Shown here one piece after another: positions 1 to 6,200 of a stretch of DNA of 8,168 nt. The stretch comes from Methanobrevibacter sp. (GTDB taxonomy: Archaea; Methanobacteriota; Methanobacteria; Methanobacteriales; Methanobacteriaceae), in the NCBI GenBank assembly GCA_016838945.1, contig JADLKP010000097.1:1-8168 (forward strand), read 5' to 3'. The notes under the pieces were generated by a model. That model saw only the letters and a program-made list of their open reading frames with translations. It was not told where the DNA came from and made no database searches. Every line of letters starts with the position of its first letter. Position 1 is the first letter of the stretch. The translations under genes and the position numbers were made by a program.

Positions 1-111
1 AAATAAAAAAAAAAAGTAAATAAAACAAATTTAAAACTAATTTTCAAAAAATAAAAAAAAAAGTAAATAAAACATATTTAAAACTAATTTTCAAAAATAA
101 AAAAAATAATT
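1..111 (-). terminator. Duplicated T-rich terminator region (47-bp tandem repeat) downstream of the MFS gene
   Basis: Two near-identical 47-bp units start at positions 16 and 63 (each begins GTAAATAAAAC and contains AAAACTAATTTTC). They differ by a few bases and lie immediately 3' of the minus-strand transporter stop codon. Read on the minus strand, each unit contributes long T-runs (8 to 12 T, briefly interrupted). Oligo-T on the non-template strand is the established archaeal termination signal, so this is probably a duplicated terminator. No coding sequence is seen here. Confidence 0.55.
16..109. repeat. 47-bp direct tandem repeat, two copies
   Basis: Copy 1 covers 16-62 and copy 2 covers 63-109. 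The conserved core GTAAATAAAACA is followed by ATTTAAAACTAATTTTCAAA, apart from one substitution and an indel in the A-run. Because the copies are adjacent and nearly identical, the duplication looks recent, probably from slippage or unequal exchange. Confidence 0.8.
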
Positions 112-1281
112 TTACCCATACTGATTATCCAACTCTTTTTTATGGAATAAATCAATATGAGCATATTTTGAAAACCTATATATTATAAATGGAATGGACA
201 AAGTAAATGAAATAATGGACATCAGCAATATGGATGTAGTGAACCAAGATTCAATTAGCACTCCACCAAGGACTATTCCAATTGTTCTGTTTAAATTAAC
301 AATGAACAAATAAAATCCATTTGCGAATTCAGGTGCATCCTTTGCTGCTGAACTGATTGTATATTGTGCAATTGTCTGCATGGATCCATCCAAAAGACCG
401 AATAGGATCAATATAACAAACATTGGCCTATCCATCTGAACACATATAACCATAGCCAACATAAGGGCTATAAAGACAATAGGATACAATGTAACAGTCC
501 GTTTAACATTTCTTTGCATAAAATTGCCAATTAAGCTTGTTCCAAACACTCCTGCAAGTCCGTTGAAGAAAATGTATAGGGACAATACATCATAAGGCAA
601 ATCAGTGATTGTTTCCAATATCAATGTAAAGAAATTATAGGTTACTGAAACCCCTATTCCAATAAACAATATTGATAATATTGAAATGAGGAAAAGTTCA
701 CATTTCGCTATATGGAACTGGTCAAGAATGCCTTTTGTTTTCTTTTGGATTTTAGGCAAGAAAAGTATTGCAAGGACCAAACTTACAAGATTGATTAAAG
801 CAATCCATAAAAGGGTGTAATTATATCCGAAAGCCGTTGTAATATAAATCGAAAATGATGCTCCGAATACGCATCCGCTTGTAATTCCCAAAACTACCTT
901 ATTCACATTATCCGGATCGACATCCCCAACATAAGTGAGTGCAAAACTGATTGCAGTTGAATAGAAAAATGCCGGGATGATTCTCAATATGAATGAAATC
1001 ATAAAATCATTCACAAAGGACTGGGTTAATGTGCTTATCACGGTAACTGCCAATGCAATGATGAAAAATCTTTTCCTTTCATATTTTGAAAGGTATGCAG
1101 GCAGAAATATCGCTGTAATCCCAACAATGAACAGGAATGCTCCAACATATATGCTGCTTGCCTCAATATCCACTGCATAAAAAGCAGCTATTTCATTTGA
1201 GAGTCCAGATACGCTTAATAAAGTCGACAATGAAAATGTTATAAAAAATAATGTCAATAAAATCTTCTTATTATACCTCAT
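112..1281 (-). CDS. Major facilitator superfamily transporter (12 membrane helices, probable efflux type)
   Basis: The 389-residue product is almost wholly hydrophobic, with about 12 membrane segments. Approximate positions are 7-27, 42-64, 71-90, 94-117, 128-150, 153-175, 195-220, 228-252, 262-284, 287-312, 320-345 and 348-370. A charged YERKRFF stretch after helix 2 sits where the MFS inter-helix 2-3 motif is expected. A Lys-rich loop near residues 175-192 separates the two six-helix halves. Length and topology fit the AraJ-like/drug-efflux MFS group, but no residue visible here fixes the substrate. The ATG at 1279-1281 is preceded by AGGA (1288-1291), 6 nt away. The gene stands alone. Upstream is a 607-nt gap with duplicated promoter-like boxes and, further out, twin palindromes that could be the binding site of a lost or distant regulator. 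Confidence 0.88.
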   Translation of the reverse strand: MRYNKKILLTLFFITFSLSTLLSVSGLSNEIAAFYAVDIEASSIYVGAFLFIVGITAIFLPAYLSKYERKRFFIIALAVTVISTLTQSFVNDFMISFILRIIPAFFYSTAISFALTYVGDVDPDNVNKVVLGITSGCVFGASFSIYITTAFGYNYTLLWIALINLVSLVLAILFLPKIQKKTKGILDQFHIAKCELFLISILSILFIGIGVSVTYNFFTLILETITDLPYDVLSLYIFFNGLAGVFGTSLIGNFMQRNVKRTVTLYPIVFIALMLAMVICVQMDRPMFVILILFGLLDGSMQTIAQYTISSAAKDAPEFANGFYLFIVNLNRTIGIVLGGVLIESWFTTSILLMSIISFTLSIPFIIYRFSKYAHIDLFHKKELDNQYG

Positions 1282-1305
1282 GTATTTTCCTACTTTATAA
1301 ACTTT

Positions 1306-1399
1306 TTAAATAATTCGACTATTAAATTCATAATAATTGAATTAATTAAGTTTTAAATAATTCGCATAGTATGATTTCATAAATTGAATTAATTAAAAT
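1306..1399. repeat. 47-bp imperfect tandem duplication in the MFS upstream region
   Basis: Two adjacent 47-bp units (1306-1352 and 1353-1399) share the same first 12 bases (TTAAATAATTCG) and the same later block TTGAATTAATTAA at the same offset. The 19 bases between the blocks have diverged. Read on the minus strand, each unit presents CGAATTATTTAA, which resembles a BRE/TATA element pointing at the transporter. The right-hand copy would give a leader of about 50 nt, and the left-hand copy an almost leaderless transcript. Conservation of the two blocks with a free middle suggests that the blocks are functional boxes. Confidence 0.6.
1351..1364 (-). promoter_or_regulatory. Candidate TATA/BRE element for the MFS gene
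   Basis: On the minus strand this reads CGAATTATTTAAAA, with a TATA-like ATTTAAAA. Transcription starting about 25 nt downstream would leave a leader of roughly 50 nt carrying the AGGA ribosome site at 1288-1291. A second copy of the same element at 1303-1317 is too close to the ATG to give a leader with that site. This is a motif-level call only. Confidence 0.3.
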
Positions 1400-1449
1400 C
1401 TCAAGGTTAAAAAAAGCTTTAAACATTAGATCATTTATAAATGGAAAAA

Positions 1450-1464
1450 ATTTAATCATTAAAT
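1450..1464. repeat. A+T palindrome ATTTAATCATTAAAT, copy 1
   Basis: Seven-base arms ATTTAAT and ATTAAAT flank a single central C. The same 15-mer recurs 67 bp to the right (1517-1531). Dyad symmetry and recurrence are visible directly. A role as an operator is only a possibility, because A+T-rich sequence produces such dyads fairly often. Confidence 0.5.
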
Positions 1465-1514
1465 ATATTAGAATTGCAATAGATTTGACCAATTAAATGA
1501 ATTATAATTTTAAT

Positions 1515-1533
1515 AAATTTAATCATTAAATTT
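1515..1533. repeat. A+T palindrome, copy 2 (19-nt dyad)
   Basis: This repeats the 15-mer at 1450-1464, and its arms extend to nine bases each (AAATTTAAT / ATTAAATTT) around a central C at 1524. It overlaps the end of the 29-codon minus-strand frame. Confidence 0.5.
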
Positions 1534-1615
1534 TTTTACAAAAATGAAAATCATTTATTCTGTAAATTATACTTTTTTCACTAAAGGGAGATCCTAGTAA
1601 TTCTTTAAAAAACAT
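1526..1615 (-). CDS. Possible micropeptide or remnant 5' end of a lost gene (29 aa)
   Basis: An ATG at 1613-1615 opens a 29-codon frame (starting MFFKELLGSPFSEK) that ends in TAA. On the minus strand an AGGA lies 9-10 nt before the ATG, and a TATA-like TTTATATG flanked by twin palindromes lies about 80 nt upstream. The order promoter, operator, ribosome site, start codon is therefore in place, but the frame is very short and I do not recognise the peptide. It could be a real small protein, the decayed start of a regulator gene that once preceded the transporter, or chance. I see no conserved domain. Confidence 0.2.
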   Translation of the reverse strand: MFFKELLGSPFSEKSIIYRINDFHFCKKI

Positions 1616-1649
1616 TTACGATATCCTAAAAATATATCATATAACGTTT

Positions 1650-1671
1650 TTAGCAAGTATGAACTTGCTAA
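1650..1671. promoter_or_regulatory. Operator-like palindrome 1 (GCAAGT-N4-ACTTGC)
   Basis: Nine-base arms TTAGCAAGT and ACTTGCTAA are separated by ATGA. The core GCAAGT-N4-ACTTGC recurs at 1711-1726, and the similarity extends past the right arm (ACTTGCTAACAT versus ACTTGCTTACAT), so the pair is not a chance dyad. The size and spacing suit a dimeric winged-helix or TetR-like repressor. Read on the minus strand, it lies about where transcription would begin from the TTTATATG box. Confidence 0.6.
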
Positions 1672-1694
1672 CATATAATAATTTTAAAATAAGC

Positions 1695-1703
1695 ATATAA
1701 ATA
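1695..1703 (-). promoter_or_regulatory. TATA-like box between the twin operators
   Basis: The minus strand reads TTATTTATATGC here, a good match to the archaeal TTTATATA box. The predicted start, about 25 nt downstream, falls at or beside the palindrome at 1650-1671. On the plus strand the same bases read ATATAAATA and would start transcription inside the other palindrome. Either direction gives a classic repressible promoter layout, and the direction cannot be settled from sequence alone. Confidence 0.4.
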
Positions 1704-1710
1704 ATTTATT

Positions 1711-1726
1711 GCAAGTAATTACTTGC
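1711..1726. promoter_or_regulatory. Operator-like palindrome 2 (GCAAGTAATTACTTGC)
   Basis: This is a perfect 16-bp palindrome centred 58 bp from its partner at 1650-1671. It shares the GCAAGT/ACTTGC core and the following T-A-C-A-T bases with its partner. It flanks the TATA-like box on the other side. It is probably the second half of a two-site operator. The regulator is not encoded in this window. Confidence 0.6.
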
Positions 1727-1790
1727 TTACATTTTAAATCAGACAAAAAGGAGCAATTTAAAGGATTTAAATTTTAATTAAAATTAAAGA

Positions 1791-1850
1791 ATTAAAAGAA
1801 TATAAAAGAATATAAAAGAATATAAAAGAATTTAAAAGAATTTAAAAGAA
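1791..1850 (-). repeat. 10-bp tandem repeat (six units) downstream of the YigZ-like gene
   Basis: Six consecutive units run attaaaagaa, tataaaagaa three times, and tttaaaagaa twice, with a degenerate unit before them. On the minus strand, the direction of the gene ending at 1889, each unit reads TTCTTTTA, so the array is a ladder of short T-runs. This suggests a staggered terminator. The exact 10-bp period also places the A/T-runs on one helical face. Confidence 0.75.
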
Positions 1851-1888
1851 TTTTAAGTACATAATAAAAATAGTTTTAAGATAATCTA

Positions 1889-2491
1889 TTAATCCAATTT
1901 TTCAAGAAATCTGCTTCCTAAATGCTCGATTTTCACGGAATTAGCTAATTTTTCCTGAATATTGTTTACCATATCCACATTATTGGACGCTACAAAATAG
2001 ATTACTTGAGCTTCATACTGCTTTTCTACTATAGATAATCTCTTCGCTCTCAGTTCACTGTCAATTGTCTTGATTTCCTGATATTCAAAGGTGAATCTGA
2101 ATATTTCATAAAGTTCCATATCCACTATTTCCGCTATAGAAAGAGTCTCAAGAACAGATTTACTGTATGCACGAACCAAACCACCAGCACCAAGCTTTAT
2201 TCCACCAAAATACCTGGTTACAATAGCTACAATGTTTTCCATTTCGTTTTTCTTCAATACATTAAGCATTGGCCTACCTGCAGTTCCACCAGGTTCCCCA
2301 TCATCATCGAACCCCTCTCCATCACTTACCACATAAGCTGTGCAATTATGAGTGGCGTCCTTGTATTCTTCAGATATCTCCCTTATGATTTCCTTCGCTT
2401 CCTTTTCATTCTGAGCAGGGAACAATCTGCAAATGAACTGAGATTTCTTGATATCTATTGATGTCTGAAAGGGTTTGGCTATTGTCTTCAT
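1889..2491 (-). CDS. YigZ/IMPACT family protein (UPF0029 domain)
   Basis: The 200-residue product matches the YigZ/IMPACT family along its length. Residues 45-54 (DATHNCTAYV), 63-75 (DDGEPGGTAGRPM) and 91-110 (VTRYFGGIKLGAGGLVRAYS) are the family's signature blocks, making up the N-terminal Impact domain. The rest (about 130-200) corresponds to the smaller ferredoxin-like C-terminal domain. Eukaryotic IMPACT proteins modulate the translation-stress kinase Gcn2. The molecular role of the prokaryotic members is not settled, though a translation-related or nucleic-acid-binding role is suspected. The protein is expected to be soluble and cytoplasmic. The ATG at 2489-2491 has only a weak ribosome site (TGAT). 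A nearby out-of-frame ATG at 2497-2499 can be ignored. The gene is divergent from the EF-hand gene and shares a 178-nt promoter region with it. Confidence 0.93.
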   Translation of the reverse strand: MKTIAKPFQTSIDIKKSQFICRLFPAQNEKEAKEIIREISEEYKDATHNCTAYVVSDGEGFDDDGEPGGTAGRPMLNVLKKNEMENIVAIVTRYFGGIKLGAGGLVRAYSKSVLETLSIAEIVDMELYEIFRFTFEYQEIKTIDSELRAKRLSIVEKQYEAQVIYFVASNNVDMVNNIQEKLANSVKIEHLGSRFLEKLD

Positions 2492-2531
2492 GGTATCATT
2501 TTTTATAAAAATCTTTTAAGAATTAGAAAAA

Positions 2532-2541
2532 CATTTATATC
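2532..2541 (-). promoter_or_regulatory. Candidate promoter of the YigZ-like gene
   Basis: The minus strand reads GATATAAATG here, a TATA-like box. Initiation about 25 nt downstream would leave a leader of roughly 20 nt. The same bases on the plus strand (ATTTATATC) could act in the opposite direction for the neighbouring gene. Confidence 0.35.
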
Positions 2542-2570
2542 TCTATTAGAAAATATTTTATATTATCAAT

Positions 2571-2584
2571 ATATAAATTTATAT
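2571..2584 (+). promoter_or_regulatory. Palindromic TATA-like element (ATATAAATTTATAT) before the EF-hand gene
   Basis: This perfect 14-bp palindrome contains TTTATAT on the plus strand. Initiation near 2605-2610 would give a leader of about 60 nt that includes the 17-nt direct repeats and the strong ribosome site at 2659-2665. Because it is symmetric it could also fire leftwards. Confidence 0.35.
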
Positions 2585-2620
2585 GTTTAAATGATTTAAT
2601 ATTATTTTTGATAATCATAT

Positions 2621-2661
2621 TTAATAAAATCAATGAGAATTATATTAATAAAATCAATGAG
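2621..2661 (+). repeat. 17-nt direct repeat (period 24) in the leader of the EF-hand gene
   Basis: TTAATAAAATCAATGAG occurs at 2621-2637 and again at 2645-2661. The second copy runs straight into the Shine-Dalgarno sequence, whereas the first is followed by AATTA and has none. This looks like a local duplication of the ribosome-site upstream segment in which only the downstream copy is functional. Confidence 0.75.
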
Positions 2662-2665
2662 GTGA
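2659..2665 (+). promoter_or_regulatory. Strong Shine-Dalgarno site GAGGTGA
   Basis: GAGGTGA is a full match to the archaeal anti-Shine-Dalgarno sequence. It lies 4 nt before the ATG at 2670 and fixes the start of the EF-hand gene. It is the best ribosome site in the window. Confidence 0.8.
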
Positions 2666-2669
2666 GATC

Positions 2670-3059
2670 ATGGAAGATAAGAAAGCAAAATTTGTAGTTT
2701 ATGTTGTGATAGCTTTAATTGCTTTTGTTTGCAGCAGTGCAGTTTATTCTATGACTGGTGGTCTTTCTGATTGGGTTGTAGCAAGTATGGATGATAATCA
2801 GGATAAAAACAACAATGGTTATTTAGACAGCTCTGAAGATAATGGCTTCTTCTCATTTTCAGACTCAGATAACAATAAAGAAAATTATAAAAGTTCTAGC
2901 GATGATGGAAATGGATTTGGAGAACTGATTGATAAGGCATACAATAAGATATTCAATTCAGACTCATCTTCAAGCTCAAGTTATTATTCCAGTTCAAGCT
3001 CTGATGACAATCCAGATATCCTTGCAAGAATTTTAAGAATGTTTATTAGTGGCGGATAA
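2670..3059 (+). CDS. Small membrane-anchored, Ser/Asp-rich protein with one EF-hand loop
   Basis: The 129-residue product has a short Lys-rich N-terminus, one hydrophobic helix (about 8-27) acting as signal anchor or signal peptide, and a polar, acidic remainder that should lie outside the membrane. Residues 45-56 (DKNNNGYLDSSE) fit the canonical 12-residue EF-hand loop: D1, N3, N5, G6, L8, D9 and E12 all occupy the expected positions, which suggests calcium binding. Ser/Asn/Asp-rich stretches (63-80, 97-114) look like disordered spacer. The C-terminal segment (DILARILRMFISGG) could form a short amphipathic helix. I do not recognise a named family. It may be a cell-surface or pseudomurein-associated protein. 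The Cys in the hydrophobic helix does not sit in a lipobox. The gene is transcribed alone, divergent from the YigZ-like gene and convergent with the helicase. Confidence 0.8.
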   Translation: MEDKKAKFVVYVVIALIAFVCSSAVYSMTGGLSDWVVASMDDNQDKNNNGYLDSSEDNGFFSFSDSDNNKENYKSSSDDGNGFGELIDKAYNKIFNSDSSSSSSYYSSSSSDDNPDILARILRMFISGG

Positions 3060-3110
3060 TTAATTTTTTAATTAATCTACCCTCTTTTTATCTTTTTTTA
3101 ATTTTTTAAT
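3059..3110 (+). terminator. Hairpin plus T-runs after the EF-hand gene
   Basis: A 7-bp stem (ATTAATT at 3059-3065, AATTAAT at 3070-3076) with a TTTT loop starts on the last base of the stop codon. It is followed by T5, T7 and T6 runs on the coding strand up to about 3108. The T-runs alone would suffice for archaeal termination. The A+T-only stem is weak and may be incidental. Confidence 0.6.
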
Positions 3111-3113
3111 CTT

Positions 3114-3267
3114 TTTAAACTATTTTTAACTATATTAAACTATTATTAAACTACTATTAAACTATTATTAAACTATTTTTAACTACTATTAAACTATTAT
3201 TAAACTATTATTAAACTATTATTAAACTATTATTAAATTATTTTTAACTATTTTTAACTATTTTTTT
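3114..3267. repeat. 10/11-bp tandem repeat (about 14 units) between convergent genes
   Basis: Variants of TTAAACTATTA (11 bp) and TTTTTAACTA (10 bp) run without interruption from about 3114 to the helicase stop codon. The AAC step recurs at intervals of 10, 10, 11, 11, 11, 10, 11, 11, 11, 11, 11, 10 and 10 bases, averaging close to one DNA helical turn. T5 to T7 runs occur only on the plus strand, downstream of the EF-hand gene. On the other strand no T-run exceeds three. The array may act as a long terminator, a phased bent DNA element, or both. Confidence 0.8.
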
Positions 3268-3268
3268 A

Positions 3269-6200
3269 CTATCCAGCTTCAACAATCTTCATCAATTTTT
3301 CTGAACTTTTAACTATGTCCTTTTCTCCAAAGGCCATTGCAATCCTTCTTATTGCATCCAAATTCCTTACATAAGAATCCAACCATGAGAAAATGTCACC
3401 AGGATATGTTTGGATTTGATATTCCTTAAGCAATGATTTGGAAATGTCAATTGGATCCTTTCCATTCAACCTTTGATTGATGATATAATAGGAAATTCCT
3501 CTATGCAGGCATTCACAAAATGGTCTTTCATAACAGTCACATCTTAAAAAGTCAATTTGAAGCTTCAATAAGGCATCCTGGAATTTCTTGTCAAGCTTTG
3601 AAATAGCTTCTCCAGAGGATATGATATCCAGTGCAGATTCAGAAAATAGTCTGGTTGAAAAATTTATTTTCAATGCACTAACTATCTGTTTATGAACAAC
3701 TGGAGCCAAATAGGCATTTTCAAACAATTCCAAATCCAATGCAATTGATTGAACTTTCAACAAATTATTTGAATTAACTTCATCTTTAGTCATCTTTTCA
3801 TGAATATTTGAGAAAATGTTTTCCTTAAATTTAATCTGTTTGACAACTGCAGACATATTTTCATTATTGGACTTGTTTGAATCCTTTGATTTTGATTTAT
3901 TATTTTGATTTTTCTTATTTTTATTATTCTTATTATTCTGATTATTTTTATTATTCTTATTATTCTGATTATTTTTATTATTCTTATTATTCTGATTGTT
4001 CTTATTATTCTTATTATTGGTTCTCTTATTATAAATCACATCAGACTTAACATCTCTTGAATTATCCCTTTTAGAGGATTTATAATCAGTCTTTTTATTA
4101 TCAGATTTAGAATCATTAGAAGATTTATAATCCTTAGATTGATTATTTTGATTGAAGAAATCAGCAATATTATCTATATATTTGCTGGTTTTGGATTCTT
4201 TTTTAGCCTCTATTTTAATTGGTTTTTCCTCTAAATCCTCTTCAACGATAAACTTGATTCCAGAGTTTTCTGATTCTTCTGTTTTATCATTTAATTGCTC
4301 TTTAGATTTATATTTAGATTTATCCACTTTATGTTTAATGGATTTTACATTAATTTTATCCTTTTTATCTTTTTTAGATTTATCAACCTTATTAGACCTA
4401 TTAGAATTATTTTTATTAGAAGATTTTTTATTAGAAGATTTTTTATTAGAAGATTTTTTATTATCTTTATTCTTTTTATTATCTTTTTTAGGATTATTTT
4501 TCTTCTTAGAATTCTTATTATCCTCTTTTTTACTCTTTTTAGAACTGTCTTTAACCTGCTTATTCAAATTATTCTTTATCTTCTTATTCTTCTTCAATAT
4601 ATTCTCATTCTCTTCATCTATCTTTTCAGACAATAACCTGAGCTCTTTTAGATTGGTCTTGAAGAATGGCTTATTATAATACTGACTCAAATAATGAGAA
4701 TCATTGATTGAATCCTTGATTATTACACCATCATCAACAGATAAGAATGACATTGCAACTGCTCTTCCAAACCTTGTTGTGTCAATTGTATCATCTGCAT
4801 GTATATTTAGAGCATCCTTATCCTCAAGTTCATCAAGTGCTATTGAAATATCCATTGGAACCGGAATATTTTGATAGAATTCTTCAACTTCCCCCACTTT
4901 CCTTAAGGACTTTGATGATATGTCAGCAAGTATCTGTTCAAGTGATCCATCCTCTGTATAATCCACAAAGATGTCCTCAACATCACTTTCCAGAAGGTCC
5001 AATGCTACAGCCTCTTCACTTTGATTGTCAAATTCACTGCCAATTTCTGGAATAAGATAGATTACTCCCCTATCATGATAGGTTGGCCTACCTGCTCTTC
5101 CTAACATCTGTGAGAATTCATTTGGACTGATCCACTTATTTCCCATAAGCAATGATTCAAAGATTACTTGAGACGCAGGGAAATCCACACCTGCTGCAAG
5201 CGCTGCAGTAGTAACTACTGCTGCAATCTTACCTTTGGAAAAGTCCTTTTCAATCTTTTCCTTTTTGAAATAGGACAATCCGGCATGGTAAGCAGAAGCA
5301 TTGATTCCTTTTCCAGATAGGAAATTAGCTATCTTATGGGTTTTTCTTCTTGAATTGGTAAAAATTAACGTTTGCCCCTTAAATCCTTTTGATGATGTGC
5401 TGTAGAACTCCCTTTGAACCAATTTTCTAATCAGAATTCTTCGTTGAACATCCCCTCTTGCAAAGACAATATGACGTTCCAGTGGAACAGGACGCTCCTT
5501 ATACTGGACCAATTTCATATTGAAATCATTAGCCAAATCCTGCGGATTCTTGATGGTGGCGGACAATCCTATAATCTGCGTATTAGGGAAAATATGTTCG
5601 ATTCTTCTAATCAAACCGTTTAACCTTAGACCCCTATCCTCATCAGAGATTGTATGGATCTCATCTATCAAAACAAGCCCCAAATCATTCAATGCAGCGC
5701 TTTCTCCAGAACGGACCAAAAAGTCAATCCCCTCATAGGTACCGACAATAATGTCTGAATCCCGAATATTTGAATTAGGTAGTTTGAGCTCTCCTTTTGC
5801 TTTAATACGGTTCATACCTACCTTAATTGCCACTTTTAGCCCCAAAGGTTCATATCTCTTCTTAAAATCTCTGTACTTCTGATTTGCAAGTGCAACAAGA
5901 GGTGTTAAAAACAGGAACTTTTTGCCATTCAATGCCTTAGGGACTCCAGCCAACTCTCCAACTAAAGTCTTTCCACTACCTGTGGCGGAAACCACAAGCA
6001 TATTCTCATCCTTCAGCAAACCTTCTCGAATAGTTAAATATTGAACAGGAAGCAAGTATTGGTTCTTTTCCTGAATGATTACCTTCTTGAATTCTTCTGG
6101 AATCTTAAGCCTTTTCATGGCGATCTTAGGAATTTTGGTATCATGAACCTTCACTCTATCGAACAATGTCAAATCAGTATGTGCCAATGGATCAAATCTT

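Larger units (their letters stand above)
1282..1888. other. 607-nt intergenic region without a recognisable gene
   Basis: No open frame here has both convincing length and a recognisable protein. The region holds, in order: a 47-bp duplication (1306-1399), a pair of ATTTAATCATTAAAT palindromes (1450-1464, 1517-1531), a 29-codon minus-strand frame with a weak ribosome site (1526-1615), twin GCAAGT/ACTTGC palindromes (1650-1671, 1711-1726), a TATA-like box between them, a GGAG on the plus strand (1750-1753) with no start codon after it, and a 10-bp tandem repeat (1791-1850). The density of regulatory-looking elements with no gene is best explained by loss of a gene or by an unannotated RNA or micropeptide. 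Confidence 0.6.

Noticed and set aside
1282..1888. Insertion-sequence remnant or tRNA gene in the long gap
   Set aside because: I saw no terminal inverted repeats with target duplication, no transposase fragment, and no G+C-rich cloverleaf, which would stand out in this A+T-rich background.
2670..2760. Lipoprotein signal with Cys21 in the EF-hand protein
   Set aside because: The residues before the Cys (A-F-V) do not fit a lipobox, which needs a small residue directly before the Cys.
3114..3267. CRISPR or origin iterons
   Set aside because: Units are 10-11 bp, contiguous and without spacers. No replication-initiator gene or origin-recognition-box-like motif was seen nearby, so an origin is not supported.
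3905..4020. CRISPR-like array
   Set aside because: The regular repeats are in-frame 27-nt coding duplications (KNNKNNQNN) with no spacers.
4152..4679. A 175-codon plus-strand frame rich in Leu/Phe that looks like a membrane protein
   Set aside because: It is the antisense shadow of the helicase's Lys/Asn/Ser linker: AAA/AAT/TCT codons read backwards give Phe, Leu and Ile. It has no convincing ribosome site or family match. A second overlapping plus-strand frame (4295-4636) has the same origin.
5414..5738. Plus-strand frames inside the helicase gene
   Set aside because: They are antisense to the conserved helicase motifs and have no recognisable domain or ribosome site.
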